From contig CM053327.1 of assembly GCA_028583605.1 (NCBI GenBank), forward strand, positions 16,479,629 to 16,543,628: 64,000 bases of DNA, written 5' to 3'. Of this stretch, positions 1-14,400 are shown piece after piece (the first letter of the stretch is position 1; each line of letters starts with the position of its first letter). The notes below the pieces were generated by a model. It was not told where the DNA came from, searched no databases, and worked only from the letters and a program-made list of their open reading frames with translations. A program made the translations under genes and the position numbers. This DNA is from Dastarcus helophoroides (taxonomy: Eukaryota; Arthropoda; Insecta; Coleoptera; Bothrideridae).

Positions 1-2100
1 AAAGCAAGAAAACCTTCTGGCTTAGTAATGTATATTTTCACTTAAAAACTACAGAACTGGGGATATCGCATTTTCAGATTAATACCAAAATTTCGAAAAA
101 AAGCCCAATCTTGAAAAACACCTTCCGGAGAACTTTAAGAAATGTCGAAATTTCGAAAAAATGGAAATGTAAAAAAAACGAAATTTCAAAAAGTAATTTT
201 TTGTGAAAAAGTTGTAATGTCCAGAACTAGTAGAATTCAGGTAAAAAAAATGCCACTTTTAAAAATAATTCTCTCAGAATTTTTAATTTATTTCAATTTT
301 GAAATATTGCGAAAACATTTTTGGGGGTTTCGGGAAAAATATTTATTGTAAATTCAACATCTTTACTGAATTTTAAATTTTCAGTACAATGTTTTTGAAA
401 CCTGCAATTTTTTTTTCTTAAAATTAGACTTAATTGCGTCATTTCACAAAATTAGAACTTCTCTCTCGAGTTTTTGAGAAAGGTTAAGTTTTTATTTTCA
501 ATATGGTTTATTAAAAATTTCAATTTTTCCAATTTCCCTCTTAAAATTGGACTTTATTTTGGAAATTTGGAATATTTTCTAGAAAGTTCAATATTTTTCT
601 GGAAATTGCAACGTAATTTTCAAAAATTTTAATTTTTTTTTCGAAGTCTTTGTTTTTCTGATTTTTCTTTTTAATTGGTTAGCGATAATTTTAACTTGTC
701 AGAAATTAATCTTATTCTCCAAATTTTGATTTTTATCTCAAAATTCAAATCCTTTTCTGGTCATTTCCATTTAAAATTGAATTTTTTCTGAAGATTTAGA
801 CGTTTTCACAAAATTCGTTTATTTTTTTAAATTCGATCGAAATTTTAATAGAAATCTAAACAATCTGAGAAGAATATTTTTAGAAAATTTTGAGAAAAAA
901 TATTTCTTGAAAAATTTTTATTTTATTTCAAAATTGAAATATTTCGATCTAATTTAGAGAGAAAGGAGAATATTTTCAGAACCATAAAACCATTTGAGCT
1001 AAGAGTCGTAATTTATTAAAAAAAAACAAATATTCAAGAAAATGACAAAATTTTGAAATAAACAAACCATTTTTGAAAAAGTCCAAAGAGTGGGATTTTG
1101 GAAATAAAATCGAAATTTTGAAAAAGACAAATTTTGAGGGACAGGCAAAGTTTAGATAAAAGACTATTTTAGAAAAATTCGACATTTTGAAAAAAAGTCG
1201 AATTTAGCAGGAAAAAGAGAAATTTATACAAAGAAATATTAAATATTGAATATTGAGATAAAAATCTAGACTTCCTAAAAAAGGTAAACTTTAGGAAACC
1301 GGTTAAAATTTCTAAAAAAAAATCAAAATCTAAAAGATCGAAATTTTTACCTAAATGTTTAGAAACATATCGGAAATAGAAAAAAAATTGTCCAAAGAAA
1401 GTCAAATTAAAAAAAAGTCGAAAGTTAAAAAAATAGTCAAACCTTGAGAAAAGGGCGATATTGTGAGAGAACTTTTGCAAAAAAGGATCTAAATTTTGAG
1501 AAAAAGCGTTTAATCTTAGTAAAATCTCGAAATTTCCCAGAAAGAACAGGTTTTATCGAAATTGAGAAATAGAGCAAATTTTAGGAAAAAAAATCGAATA
1601 TTTATTTTCTGTGGACTCCCAGATTCAGAGGAAGGCAGGAAGACCTTACCTCAACGGGCGTCAGAAAATGTCAAATATTGTGATAACACATCGAAATGTT
1701 GACAAACTCTCCGAAATTTGGATTAAAAAACGGCTGATATTTTTGTCCTTCCACAAAAATTTTAAATTTCCAAAAAATATACCTTTTTGTCAGAAGATCG
1801 ACCAAAAGGAAAAGGTAAATTTTAATAAACAAGCTGAAATTTTCAGAATCAAAAAAAGTCGAAATTTTCAGAAGAAGTCGAACTTCGAGAAATGGCGAAC
1901 TTCCAAAAAAAAGGACGAACTCTCAAATTCGAAATTTTGACAGTCATGTTTAATACAAAAAGTCGAATTTTATGAATAAATGCGAAATTTCAAAAGAAAA
2001 AGACAAATTTTGTAACAAAACATACGAAATTTCAGAAAAAGGTATTAATTTCGAAAAAATGTTTCAAGGAAAGAATGAATTATGAAGAATTGGAAAGTCC
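1..2100. repeat. AT-rich dispersed repeat, copy 1
   Basis: This stretch is very AT-rich and carries degenerate short units of the type aaatttcgaaaaa and its complement, switching between A-rich and T-rich strands. It is more than simple sequence: bases about 320-900 can be lined up with about 50370-51140 in the same orientation, and bases about 9-60 are the reverse complement of about 51360-51408 (shared block TATTTTCACTTAAAAACTAC). It therefore looks like a copy of a long interspersed element with a defined terminus. Short frames at 142-351, 976-1480 and 1611-1940 are low-complexity and not coding. Confidence 0.7.
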
Positions 2101-2491
2101 CCCAATTGAATACATATAAATTTTCAGTTTGCTGCATAAACCAGGGGGTGCAAGCTCCCTAGAATTCATATTTTTCTCACATGCGGCCCGCGCAAAATTT
2201 TTAGCCTTGTAATTGGCCAGCTGTAAAAGAGGTAGCTCATCCCTGGTCTAAAAGATGCCAGAATCGTCGTAATTACAACATAAGGCTTCATCTACTTCGC
2301 GATTTTTATCACATCAGTTGGTTAAGCTGGATCAACATCTATAAAAATATTTGTATTGTACGATTTATTTGTCACACACAGTTAGGCAGTGTAACACAAA
2401 AAATACCTATTTACACCACAAAATACATGATCTTGCTTAAAAAATATATTTTCTGAATTATAAAATACAACGCACAACACAAATTTAAATT
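2101..2491 (+). promoter_or_regulatory. upstream region and 5' UTR of the aminotransferase gene
   Basis: This interval separates the AT-rich repeat from the proposed first ATG and is slightly more GC-rich than its surroundings. An in-frame TAA at 2486-2488 lies just before the ATG at 2492, which supports that start. I cannot place a TATA box or an initiator with confidence, so the promoter assignment rests on position only. Confidence 0.3.
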
Positions 2492-5400
2492 ATGCGGATC
2501 CAGCTTTACAATAGATACTTCTCTACAAGGAAAGCTGAAAGAGGAAAAGAAAGGTAGATTTGTTGTCTGTTTTTTCTTCCAGTTCTCTCAGTAGTTAGGA
2601 GAATTGAATGAAGAAACAGGTGGAAAAAACCCAAGAAAAAGTATTCTTGGGGACCCCTATTTTTAACTTCAATTTTCCAAATATACCCACTTAAAAAACT
2701 TCTAATTATTTCACGTAGACATTTTCCTAAATTTCAGGTTAAACTATAATGATTAAAGTTTTTTTTCTTTAATCGCCAGTTTAAACATAAAATTCGAGGT
2801 CAAAGTTTAAAATTGAAAACCAAATTTTAAATAAGAGGAGTCACAATTTCTAGAAAAATTCCTAAATTTCCAATTTCAAGTGGAAATTATCTACTTAATA
2901 AATATCTAAAAACTGACTGACAGACATCCATAGCCTAAACTGAAGCTCACTGTTGCGATTGACTTTTTTTTCGAAATTTCCAATTTAATCTCGCAAAATT
3001 TTTTCGTTGTTTTCGTGTTAAAATTCAGATTTTTATATCACTTCATAACCTTTCCTGGAAATTGATTTTTTCTCTGAAAATTTCACGTTTAGGTTTTAAA
3101 CTAAAGAGTAAAATAATTCTGTCTTAAAATTTGGGAAAAATCATACAAAGAATAAAAGACAAAAATTGGAGAGTAGAAAAAATTATAATTATTGAACTTT
3201 TAAGGTAGTTGCTACTAAAAAGTACGTAATATATTTTGCTAAATGTGCATAAACCATTAACAAATGGACAAACTGCGGTGAAGAAAGTTTTTTCTGTGAT
3301 TATTAACTTCAACTTTAATTGTTGCAGCACAGAGATCTTAAAACCAAATTAGCAGAGCCAGATCAACTTAGGATAAAGCCGGATGTAAGTGAATTGCGTT
3401 TTGGACAAATTTTCACAGATCACATGTTGAAAATATTTTATCACAAACAACTAGGCGGATGGCAAAAACCAGAAATTATACCATTCGAAAACATATCCTT
3501 ACATCCAGCCGCAAAAGTATTACATTACGCTATAGAGGTAAGTTTTAAAATATTTTTTTAATGACAATGTATTAAACATATCTAATTTTTAGCTTTTTGA
3601 AGGACTCAAAGCATATAGAGGGGTAGATGGTAAGATTAGGGTGTTCAGACCAGACCTTAATATGCACAGAATGAATGTATCAGCAAAAGGTTCAGGATTA
3701 CCCACATTTGATGGTTACGAATTAATAAAATGTATGAACCGTTTGATCCAGGTGGATCAGGAGTGGGTACCCCATGATGAATCCGCTAGTCTTTATATCA
3801 GACCCACATTGATAGGAATCGATGTAAGTTAATTATTATTAGAAGTTTTCTAATTCTATGTCAACAAATACTTTCAATCCTTGTTAAACATTACCTAGTT
3901 TGGAAGGGAAATGCGAATAATATACCAAAAGTAATTTAAAGAATAGTCATCTCATTTATAATTATTACAGTGGCGTAATATTTTTTTGTAATGGGGGAGG
4001 AGGAGATTGAATTTAACTAAATCCTAGTTAGCCCAGTCGGCGAAGCTTTTTTTTTGTGGAACATAATCCAACAGCGGTTTTTAGATTGCAATCAATTAGT
4101 AGGTTAATTTTGAGAATAAATTCAGGTTGGCGCGGTGCGAGGGGCTGTGCGTTAGCCGCAGTTTTGATAAACGCGTTTATGTAATTATCTCGATAATGGT
4201 TGGTCCTATTGAAAAAGTACAGGAAATCATATTTGTAGAAAAATATATTACTTATCTTTTTTATTTATAATATTTTTTATAGGATTAATATTTTAAAAGT
4301 TATTACGTTGAATTGTTTTCTCTTATAAGTTTTTGCTTGATAATTCGTAAACAAATAACACTACATTGATAATAGTTATTATTAAAGTTGTAGAGCATAA
4401 AAAAATGTACACATTTTGCATGAAGCATGTTTTATAATTTAAAAGCTATAATAAAATAAGTATCTGAATTAATCAAGAAAGAAAACGGCGTTTTATCAAA
4501 TTGTATGCGTAATAAATGCTGACTAATTATCGACTGCAGATTTTATGTTAACTGAAATTTCTCATTGCTCCAATATTTACGGAACAAGTGGAGAATAGGT
4601 ATAATTTTAAATCTTTTGTTATTATAGCTTTTATAAACTATAATCTTTAAAAAAATGTTTTTATAAAATTTATAGACAATTTTATGCCCTACAAATATGC
4701 TGTTGGCCGCTTTGGAAGTAGATTAAGAAAAAAACAAGTGACAATTTTCTTAAAGTTTTTCCACAAATGAAACAATCACTCATTTTTTTTACCACAGACA
4801 CGCTCTTTCAAGAAACAAAATATATTTTGCTATTGCTATCTATAGTAGTGATTGAAAAATTATACAGTTATCACGACCACTGTGTAAATATATATCGCAC
4901 AAATGCGGCTACTTAAAAGTAGCGGCTAAATAAAATAGCGGCTAAATAAAATAGCACCCTAACAAAGTAGCAGTATTTTAAGTGATTGCATGGAAAATAT
5001 TTTGATCGCGTCAGTCTGTAGATCGATAAAAGGTATTATTTTGCTGAAGTGACTTCTTGACGACCAGACAATGGATCTTTTCATCATACTTCCCACATTG
5101 GCATATTTTTAAAATGTGACAGTTTTTAATGAAGATTAATGTGATGAAACTGATTTTTCTACAATTCATTGCAAATCCAATTTTATATTGTCTCATTAAA
5201 TTAGCTTTTGGTGGTTAAAAGCACCTTTGGCATAAATACACATTCGATTTCTACTACAGAATAGTTCTTTACTGTGTTATATTCTTTAGGTGGTGACGAA
5301 ATTCGTAACTTAAAATTTATCGAGACGGTTAGATCTTCATGACGTTATAACTCACAAACTATTAACTTTAGAGAAATAAAATATGCACCAAATTTGTAGC

Positions 5401-8400
5401 GAATTTTATGCTCTATAACTTTGATTATAACTATTACCAACAAGTGCTAACCGTTTTGGAACTATTAAGAAAAAACTAAAAAGAAAAAGTAAACTTTTCA
5501 TTGTAATAACTCATAAAATATTCATTTTATAAAAAAATATGTCTTATAAAAAAGTTAAAATACATATTTTTCTATAAATATGGTCTCTCGCATTTTCTTC
5601 ATATGACCAACCATTCTCGAGATAATTATTAAAACGCGTTTATCAAAATGGTGGCTGACGCACAGCCCCCCGCGCCGCGCCAACTTGGCCATATGCTCAA
5701 AATTGACCTACTAATAGATTGCAATCATAAAATCGCTGTTGGATTAGTTTCTATTTTTCACCTCTATAGCGATTTCCTCGCCGATTTGGGTAAGTTTTCC
5801 CAATAAAATTCAACAAGTACAATAATTGATTACGTACGATTTAGACGTAAATATTAGTAAAAAAATAATTATTAAAGAAATGCTAGTCGAGGCTCGCTCT
5901 AGGTTTACTGGAAGATTTCTTTGCAACCTTAAATCCAAAGAACATTTTAGCTGCGAAGGTGAACAAATTTTAATATTTAGTTAATTGGAATTTCTAGAAT
6001 ACCTTTGTTATAATTTTCATTTTGACCATTTTTATTCGAATTTTAGGAATTAAAATGAATATTTCAAGTCCTAAAGGAGAAGAAAATTTTCAAAGCAATT
6101 TTCTTTCAAAATTGACTTTTTCTTAACACCTCATTTATTTTTAACAATTCGGCCGTAAACTCGAAATTTCGACTTTAAATTAAGTATTGTTATTTGACAA
6201 CTCGACTTATTTTTAGAAAATTTAACCCTTTTCTTGAAATTAAGGTGTAGACTTTTCCGAGAATTGGGATTTTTCGAGAAATTTTAACGTCAAAATTAAA
6301 ACTGCTACTGTAAATTAAAAATCCCACGTTTTTCGAAATAAATTTAAAATATGGACTTTCAAGCCGAGAATCAAATGTCAATGACTAAAAAAATCATACA
6401 TTAATTTATTTTAAATATTTTCATGAAATATTTTTTTGTTTTTTGATTTTGAGTCTCTTTTCTTAGAATTTAGATTTCAAATACGAGATTTCGTCCTCTC
6501 TTCTTTAAATAATTATGTTTTTCTAGGAATTTCGAACTTCTTGAAATTAAAGACAAAATTTCAGTTTCCATTTTCTTCGTGACTTAGTTCAAATTTTCGT
6601 CCATATGTCAGCATATTTTGACTTTTGTCATCATATTTTGACTTTTTTCGTGATGATAGCCAAGATAATTTCAGAATTATAGTCGACATTTCGAGAATAA
6701 ACCTAAAACAAAAGTTTTAAGTTTAAAGTGGAAAAAGAAAATAAATAAAAAGACTAGTAGAATTCTCCACAAATTTTATTCAAAAAATATTAGAAAGTCA
6801 CAAAATTTTGAACCGTGAGATAAATGTAGAAAACAAATAATATTTACACATTGGAATACAAATGTTAAGAAAAATGTAATTTTTATACAAAATTCAACAT
6901 TTTCGGGAAAAGATATATTTCGCAATTAAGATCTTAAGTTTTAGAGAAAAAAAATTCTTCGCTTTGAAGCTGAAATGTTAAAGAAAATGGAAACAGAAAT
7001 TCTCGAGATGTATTTAAAAAAAATGTAGTAATTTTCGGGCTAAAAAGTTTTAAGCCTAAATACTGAATATTGAGAAAAAAGTTCCAAATCTGAGAAAAAC
7101 TAAATATATGAAAAATTTGAGTTTTAACATGAAATTCAAAAAAGAGAGATTTTAAATTTAAATTCCTTTGAGAGTTCAATCGTTGCTTTTAGAAGCAAAG
7201 TCAGTATTCTAACAAATGTGTAAATTTTGAAATTTATATCGAATTTTAGAGCAGTTAGAATTAGAAATTTTGAGTTAAAATCCGATTTAAAAACAAAAGC
7301 AAAACTTTCATCTTTAATTTTGAAATTTTGCCTTGAACTTAAAAAATTTTAATTTTCCACGCACTTTTAAAGCCGATATATCAAAAATTTGATAAAAACT
7401 TTAAGGTATAAAGTAGCAAAATGTGTTTTAAAAATTAAGTAAAAAAAGTTTAACCTAAATTGGAATTATGATAACACTTAGAATATTTAATTTTTGTCTC
7501 CAGAAGGAGAAGTTTCCAGATTAAAGTTGAAATTTTTAGATTTTATTTTCCATAAATTTCGAATTCAAAATTTCGAAGAAAAATTTGAAATTTATTTAAA
7601 AAATGCTTCTCAAAATTTCCGTTGCAGTCTCGAAATTTTATCTTTGAGCACAAATGGTTGGCATTTTTCAGAAAAATTTGCTTAAGAAGTAAAAAATTTA
7701 AGAAAAGCTTGAAATTTCTTAAAAATATGCAGATTTTTAGTTTAAGTATTAATAAAAAATTCTAAATTCTGTATTTTGCTAAAAACTGGAATATTAGGTA
7801 ACTCAAAACTTTAAAACCTTGAAAAATTTTTCTTAATAATTTTAATCTAGACTTTTAACTTTTGGCTTTTTACATAGAGTTTTCTAAAATACAGTACTGA
7901 ATAGGTATTTCCTCTTTTATCATGGGTTTATGAGAAAAAGTAATTCTTCATAAAAACTCCTTAAATTACTAAAAACGTATCATATTCTTTAGTTTTTTTT
8001 GGATGGCGACTTATATTATTTGGAAATTAAAAAAATAATCAGAGTAAACTGCCGTTTTTTTGGTGGTGGCGAAATGTAGAAATGTAATTTAGCATTGCAA
8101 AGAATTAATTTTTCTTGTAAGCCCACAAATAAAAGGGAAATCCGTTTTCATTACTCTCTATATTCTACATCTCTTGATATTTCGACATTTTTCTTAAAGT
8201 TACAGTGAAAGTGACAAAAATAGTTCCAAATTTAGGTAAAAAGTAACTTTCAAAATTTATATCTCAGCCCTGAAACTTTGACTTAAACTAGTTCACTGAT
8301 TGTGAGACACATATCCCCGGAGACATGTGTGTGCCTTATTGTTAGTTGTTATTGTTAGTTTCTCTAATCTATTTCACGTAACAATTATTTATTTTGCAGT

Positions 8401-11400
8401 TAGATCGCACAGTTTAACTTTAAATGCACACATGCCCCCCGAGGCATGTTCCCCACCAATGTAATAAACGCTTACGAGTCCACATGAATCCCCCGGAGGC
8501 GTGTGTCGCACATATAAGTTAAAATCATATTTTTCTTTTCCACAGTGAACATCTTAACTAGAATATTCGAATCCCAGAATTTCACTTGATACTTTATAAA
8601 TTGCATAAAAAAATCGAAATTTTAAAAGTATTTTTGCTAAAGAATTTGGTAACATAAACTTTGTATTCAAAATTTCAAGTTGAAAAAAGATTTTTTATTT
8701 ATTTATAATTTCGACTTTTTTCTAAATTTCAAGTCAACTCGAAGCTAAATGAATGAACATTTTAGGAATTTTGAGGATAGTTAAAATTTAGCAATGAATT
8801 GAAATTTTTTGCTTCTCTCAATTATCCAGATACTATTACTACCACTAATTTGAAAAATTGGGGAAAGGAACCTTAAGTTTCTCACAATAGTCATGCCTTA
8901 AAATTAATTTGCTTGGATTTAAGCCATTTACCATTACTCAATATTAGATTGATTCGTTTATTTATACATTAAGAGTTAATCAACAACTTTTTAATAGTTA
9001 TAATTTTTTGACTTCATAGACTTACAAAATTATAAACGAAATAATGTTGATTGTTGTTGTTAAATCTTTCAAAATGGACAATACTACTGATAAACGAATT
9101 TATTTTGGATATAAGTTGCATAAGCTTGATAACTCTCTCGAAGCTTTAGAAAGTTTCCAAATTAATATATTCATTGTAACTATTCATAACATAGTATGAT
9201 AACGGCATTTTTCTGCCCGATAAGGTCACCAACAAAGAAATTTGTACGTAAATTACATAATTACATAACTCTTAAACTAACATAAAAAAATCATGTAATA
9301 TTCGTTGTATTCGAATTTTTTATCAGCAGCTCTCATGACTTGAACATGTGACAATTTTATCCATTAAAAAGATGATGAAAATTTATTAGAGCTTCCATAA
9401 ACTTGCAGGAAACTGAATGATAAATAAACGTTGGCAGAATTAATTAACACAATTTTGCCAGACCAATAGGTGGCGCTATACTGAGAAATTACCTTGAATG
9501 TAATAATTGTAATTTCTTAGCTTTTTATATTTTTTATGTTTCGTAATTCACATATTTAGTTTTTTTGTCTAATTGCAAGTATCATTTTGTTCTTATATTA
9601 TTTTAATTTCTATTTTTATATTTTACATAAAAAAAACCCAACCTATTTACATATTTCTCAGATGTCATAAAATAACGTTAGAAGCATTTTTTAAATATCA
9701 CATAATTCAAAACTGAAAAATATTTAAAATAATTTATCAAAGTTGTAAACACTTGTAAAAAATTTTGTAGACTTTGTAAATGAAGTTCAAAGACGAAAGC
9801 TTGAGAAATAAATCGAGATTTTAAAAATTAAGATAAAATTTTTCAGAATAAAAGCGAAATTAGAAAAAAAGCGAATTTCGAATTTATAATCAAACTTTTT
9901 TGTTGAAAAGAAATAAAAATTGAAAATATCAACTCGTACGAGGATGTGTTGATGTCTAGCCTAGACTAGTTCTATGGATAAACAAAATATTGGGATACCA
10001 TAGCAACGAACAATAACTTATTAGACGTGTCAGTGTAAAGTTTCACGTCAAAAAATCAGACCAGTTTCTCGCACTAAAATTTGAAACAAAGAATGTCGAC
10101 CGAAATTGTGAAAATCAAAAAATTGTGGTCTCGAGCCATCATCAAGTACATGTATTTGAAGAGGTTAAGAGTTAGGGATAATTAAGAAGATATGCTTACC
10201 CTTGGCGATCAATGTGCTTGGCATGCAACCACGAACAATTGGATTGCAAACTTCCAAAAGAGGCAAATTTTCCGTTGAAGATAAAGAGCTATCAGGAAGG
10301 CCAGTTTTTGTATCTGTCATTGAAAATATCGACGCAGTTCATGACATGAGACTGGTGTATAGGACTAAAACCATTATTTAAGGCAGCATATATTTCATAT
10401 GAACGCATTCAACATATAGTTTGGGTCGATTTGGGTATTAGAAACATTTGTGCAAAATGGATCCTCATATGTTCGAATGCTGACCAGAAGCGTACAAGGG
10501 TGGAGCATCGAGTTAGATCTGGGCTCGGCTTGAAAAACATAGACTTTTTAAGAGGTTTTGCCATGGATGAAACCTGGGTATAGTTCTATGACCCAGAAAC
10601 AAAGCAGCAATTGATGGAATGGAAACACTATGGTTCTCCAAGGCCTAACGGTGTGTTTACACTAGACACTTTATTCCATGCATTTCTCTCCGAGATAAGT
10701 GTGAACTTATACAGCTAAAAGTCTCGGATAGCTTCTCTCAGGATAGTTGACATTTAATAAAGTTCCTAGTGTAAATGCACCCTAAGGGTCAACTATCCTG
10801 TGAGAAGCTATCCCAGACTCTCACAATCAGCTGCGTAAATAAGTCTCGAATAGCTTCTCTGGGCATAATTGACACTAATCTCAGAGAGAAATGTACGGAA
10901 TAAAATCCATAGTGTGAACACACCGTTAGAAGCTTCGTGTTCAAAGATTTGCTGCATAAATTCCTGTATCAGTTTTTTTGGGATTGCCATGGAGTAATTA
11001 TGATTAATTATCTGGATAAGGATAGAACAATAACTAAAGGTTTTTATTCGACATTTCTTACCACTCGACAAGAAATAATTAAGCAGAAAAGACACGGACA
11101 TTTCTCCAAAGATGTTTTGTTTTTACAGGACAATGCCTCTGCACACAATTAGCGATCTAGGATTCGAATTACTAGAATACCTCCCTTGTTCACCAAATCT
11201 GGCTACGGTCGACTGTCATCTCTTTTCTCAACTGAAAAAAAGTTTAAAAGGTCGTAAATTTTTTTACAAAGAAGTTCTAGAAGCTGTGGAGGCCTTTTTT
11301 GCAGAGCAAAATAACACTTTTTTTTTAAGTCCAGAGCTAGAGATGGTGCAAGTTCAAAGTAATAAATAAGAGAAGAATGTGTTGAATAATGAAATATTTT

Positions 11401-14400
11401 GACTTTCAAATTTTCTTTGCTTCTATAGTGGACTAAGAATTTCTCAATGCTTTCTTGTAATTCTGAAGAAACAAATTCTGAAAAGTTCTCAAAGAAATCA
11501 ATTTGTGTTAATTTTTTTTTCGAATATTCAAGTTTGCAATAGAAATTTAGGAGAATACAAAAATTGAAAGTATAAACTTGGGTTTATAAAAAGATCGTAG
11601 TTTTGGGAAAAAAAAAGTTAAAATCTCTAGAAGTGAGAATTTAGAGTAAATTTTGAGAAAAAAAAGTAAAAAGTTCACGTGGAAATTGTGAAAAGATAAT
11701 CTAAATTAATAACATTCCACTAATACAGAAAAAAAATTCGAAAGTTTGAGAAAGTCGGCATTTCAAAATTAAAATTTCGAAATCAAAATCTGAAGTTTCA
11801 ATTTCAATTTTATAGAACATTTATTAAAATAAAAATATATGCAATATAACATTAATGATTACACAAAAATCCCAAGTTTAAACTGTGCATTTCGAGTTTC
11901 AAAATGAAAATTAAAAAAAAAACAGATTTCCTATTTCAAAAAGCCACGACCGTCGGGTGTCATCATTAATAATAATAATGACTTTTAAAATTCTGCACGA
12001 GATATTGATTTTCGTTTGTTCAGGTGCAAAGTAATTTGTAATCTTTCTTATTGCTTATATGCCCAAAAAAGCTATATTTTTAAGCCAAGCTAATTATGAT
12101 TTTTTCCGTTTTTTTTTTGAGAATGGTTTTTTTTGCCTGTAGATAAATTCAAAATTTTTAAGTATAAAGTATAAAATTTTAAAACTAACATAAAAAGGTA
12201 TACAATATTCGATACCTCCGTTTTCTTATCAGCAGGATTCTCTCTCTCTCATGACTTTCACATGTGATCATTTTAATTATACAAAGATGATGAAAATCCA
12301 TGAGACATTCCATATGATTGCTGCGAAGCAGGATAAAGTTATCACAATAAATGATAAAAATGTAAACTATCCAAATAAAATACAGTAACTGTTTCCTGTT
12401 GCCAAATATTATTGATTTAGTACATGATTACTACTTTAAAAATTTAAATATTTAAACATTTTCTGCATTTCCACAGGGGCATTCTTAAATGTTCAGGAGC
12501 CTGAGTTCAATTAGGATTTGGCCATCCCAAATTATTTTTGTACAGCCATTGTTATTTTTATTTTAGTGGTCAGAAATTTAAAAACATTATTTAAGTTATT
12601 TGTAACAAAAACTCTACGCAATTTTGGAGAAAAGGAAGACTTTTTTAGAGTAAAGTTAAATTTAAAAAAAAAATTAAAACGTTCATAAATGTTCGAAATT
12701 TATAGCTTGAAATCGACACCTAAAACAAACTTGAAAAACATGAGATTTGAATTAGCATTTTGAGAAATATATCAAAACTTTTATATTAAAATTATTGCAA
12801 AATATTTGCGTTTATAATAGTTTTAAAAAAGGTATCAATTGAAAATGTAATCTTGAAATTATGAGAAACAAGGAAAAATTTTCCAATATCTATGAGTTTA
12901 TCAAAATATTAGGCCTAAATTTTAAAATTAAGACCAACATTTCTAAAAAGAAAGTCGAAATTTTCAAATTTTAAGCAAACAACTAGGGAAAGATGTCAAG
13001 ATTAAAATCGAAATTATGACAAAGAATGTCGAAGTTTCCGATTGCATTGAAATAAAAATGTCATTGAACTTTTGAGTTAACATTCGACATTTGTTATAAA
13101 ATTCGAAATGGAAATTATGAAAAAAGTCGAAATATATAATATAAATATAAAAAAAAACTAACATTTATTTATTATAGCAGAATCCAAGTTTGAACTTAAA
13201 ATTTCGAAAGAAAGTCAACAATTTGGGATTAAGATCGAAATTTGAAAATAACATCCTGAGTAGAAATTTTGGTTTTAAACTAAAAAAAAACCCTTAAGGA
13301 CTAAATTTGAGAATAAAACTTAACAAATTTCAGCTTATGTCTTAAAATGTCTACTTTTGTCTCAAATGTTGTCGAATTGAAATTTGAAACAGAAAAAGAA
13401 AGTCGAAAGTATGTCTTTTTCTTCTCGATCTTTCGACTTTAATTTCTAAATTTTAAACTCCAGATTTCGGGCTTTACTTTAGTGAACAAAATTTAAACTT
13501 AAATACTGAAGAAAAAAAAATAATTTAGAGTTTTTTGGAAATCTGATTTAATTAAAATATTGAAAAATTCCTTTCTAATAAAAAATGGCAAAAAATTTTG
13601 TTTGTTTTTTTCTGAACTTTCGGCTCGAAACCCAAAATTTAGATTTTCATTCGAGATGTCCATGTTTTTTAAAAATATTGACTTCACTTTAAAAATGTCC
13701 ACTTTGGAAATTGAAATTAAAATAAATAAGAATTCCAATTCCATTTTCAAAAGAAAACAAAATATTGAGAGAAAAATGAGATTTCCAAAACGTTCCTTTG
13801 TAATCAACTTCCCCATTTTTAAAAGATTTGAGAAACAACTAGTATTTTACTAATATAAAATATCGACCTTGCTACTTCTGATTTAAAAAAGTAGTTTAAT
13901 GTTTTTATAGAGTACTTTGGCCGCTCCAAAATTTAGCCGTCTGGGGGTTGAACACGCAATACAACACCGATTAAAATGTCCCTGCATTTATATTATTATA
14001 AATTACAGTTATACAGATATAGAGAGCAAATTCATTGATAACTTTTCTCTATATATGTATCCACGACGCCAAATAAATATGATTTTTAGCTTGTTAGCAA
14101 TAAACCTAATTTCTCAAAGATTGGCGATATTTACTAAGCACAACTATTTAGATTATACAAACCACTTGATAAACAATGAAAATGTTCGAAATATTCTGAT
14201 TTTTCCCTACTCAAACCGTTTTTAGTCTTTCAGTTGTTTCGTCAGGACAAACAGCACAAATATTAAATCTCATTTCCAGGAGCTTTCAACCACTTCATTC
14301 TTAATGTAAAATCATTAATTTGGATTAAATAATACATATATCTGATACCTACCACTTCTACATTACAGGGTACATTAGGTGTAGCACAGTCAGAGTCAGC

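Noticed and set aside
13499..13853. Two opposed frames of about 100 codons
   Set aside because: Composition is almost only F, K, N, I and S, as expected from AT-rich repeat read on both strands.
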